6,818 nt of DNA from Gammaproteobacteria bacterium (GTDB taxonomy: Bacteria; Pseudomonadota; Gammaproteobacteria; HK1), in assembly GCA_022822245.1 (NCBI GenBank), contig JAJECB010000379.1, forward strand, positions 1-6,818, written 5' to 3'. Of the stretch, positions 6,301 through 6,818 are shown in pieces (position 1 is the stretch's first letter; the number at the start of each line of letters is the position of its first letter). The notes beneath the pieces were generated by a model, which worked only from the letters and a program-made list of their open reading frames with translations, was not told where the DNA came from and did not search any database. The position numbers and the translations under genes were made by a program.

Positions 6301-6307
6301 TGGTTAG

Positions 6308-6329
6308 ACCTGGAGAGTTGTCTCCAGGT
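6308..6329 (+). terminator. Hairpin 8 bases after the decarboxylase stop, possible terminator
   Basis: ACCTGGAGA (6308-6316) and TCTCCAGGT (6321-6329) form a perfect 9-bp stem with a GTTG loop. The place is right for ending decarboxylase transcription. The nearest T-run (TTTT, 6347-6350) is 17 bases further on, so it is not a classic intrinsic terminator. It also marks the edge between high-GC and lower-GC DNA. Confidence 0.5.
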
Positions 6330-6378
6330 ACCCGCCAACACCACCATTTTGGGCATTCGAACCGAGAAAATAGAACCG

Positions 6379-6818
6379 ATGGCACGCAGAGCACCATACA
6401 CCAAAGTTGAAAAGGACGGTCAACATCGACCACCACATGTAAGGGGCAAGGGGGACGTTGTATTTCGCGGATTTCAGTGCCTGCAGAGCAACTGCGTGGA
6501 GTTCATCATTATTCCAGAAAGTCAACTCGGACCTGACTTTGAGATATTCTGCCCGGTCTGCAATTTTTCTCATACAGCCGGTGGTGAAATGAAGTTCTTC
6601 GATTATCGGTTGGTTCAAAAGGATGATCGGCGCATAATCGAAGAAGGTGAGTTCATCATTCTTCACGATAACTACATAGGCGAAGCACAGCGGTTCAAGT
6701 ATTGCCTGTTGTGCTACGCGCTGAAACCACTCGAACTCTTCGGTGTCCATAACACACGGCGATCCGGCCGGCAGGGAGAGTGCCGTCTCTGCAAGACGAT
6801 CTACAATGGAATCAAGAA
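6379..6818 (+). CDS. Zinc-binding protein, probable HNH-type nuclease N-terminal region (3'-partial)
   Basis: An open frame of 146 codons from ATG 6379 that runs off the window without a stop. Seen: a basic N-terminus (MARRAPYTKVEKDGQHRPP), then two four-cysteine clusters. The first is C34-x4-C39 with CPVC (C58, C61); the second is CLLC (C109, C112) with CRLC (C135, C138), both consistent with bound zinc. The second cluster reads YCLLCYALKPLELF, then about 9 residues, then SGRQGECRLCKTIYN. This matches the C-x2-C-x3-KP-x3-F ... G-x-Q-x2-C-x2-C-[KR] pattern often found in front of HNH endonuclease domains in phage and restriction-type proteins. The HNH core itself would lie beyond the window, so the nuclease call is inference. 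The start has no strong ribosome site. The gene is about 50% GC against about 70% or more in its neighbours, which suggests acquired DNA. An antisense frame (6750-6304) is considered a shadow because only this strand yields the ordered Cys clusters. Confidence 0.75.
   Translation, partial: MARRAPYTKVEKDGQHRPPHVRGKGDVVFRGFQCLQSNCVEFIIIPESQLGPDFEIFCPVCNFSHTAGGEMKFFDYRLVQKDDRRIIEEGEFIILHDNYIGEAQRFKYCLLCYALKPLELFGVHNTRRSGRQGECRLCKTIYNGIK

Noticed and set aside
5493..6410. A 305-codon plus-strand frame overlapping the decarboxylase gene
   Set aside because: It is the +2 shadow of a well-supported enzyme gene; its product is an Arg/Pro/Gly-rich sequence.
6304..6750. A 148-codon open frame on the minus strand in the low-GC segment
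   Set aside because: It is antisense to the frame starting at 6379. Only the plus strand gives four ordered Cys-pair motifs and a zinc-finger/HNH-like pattern, so the minus frame is taken as a shadow.

Overview
The window is very GC-rich (roughly 70% or more) from its start to about position 6300, then drops to about 50% GC for its last ~520 bases. An outer-membrane autotransporter-type beta-barrel together with a glutathione reductase and a glutathione S-transferase points to a Gram-negative bacterium that makes glutathione, most likely a high-GC proteobacterium (environmental or host-associated). I cannot name a genus.

Layout. (1) 1-1266, plus strand: the C-terminal part of an autotransporter-like outer-membrane beta-barrel protein whose N-terminal region lies outside the window. 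(2) 1303-1632, plus: a small LexA/S24-fold protein that lacks both catalytic residues. It lies in the same frame as the barrel gene, 36 bases after its stop. (3) 1629-2570, minus: a luciferase-like (LLM) flavin/F420 oxidoreductase that converges on gene 2. Their stop codons overlap inside or next to a perfect 20-bp palindrome. (4) 2796-3407, minus: a glutathione S-transferase. (5) 3607-5085, minus: glutathione reductase (gor) with a GTG start and an unusual Gly-rich insertion. (6) 5086-5439: a 354-bp divergent intergenic region with a possible -10 element and two strong inverted repeats in the presumed leader of the next gene. (7) 5440-6300, plus: an isocitrate lyase/PEP mutase superfamily enzyme, closest to the PA4872-type oxaloacetate decarboxylase. 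(8) 6308-6329: a hairpin just after that gene. (9) 6379 to the window end, plus: the first 146 codons of a zinc-binding, HNH-nuclease-like protein in lower-GC DNA.

Genes 3-5 share a strand and a loose redox/detoxification theme: Gor regenerates glutathione, the transferase uses it, and the LLM enzyme is an oxidoreductase of unknown substrate. The gaps of about 200-225 bp leave open whether they form one transcript. The oxaloacetate decarboxylase is divergent from gor. The right edge looks like the start of an accessory (possibly restriction/defence) segment; it is the most interesting part of the window but is cut off. The other long reading frames on the opposite strands of these genes are typical GC-rich shadows.
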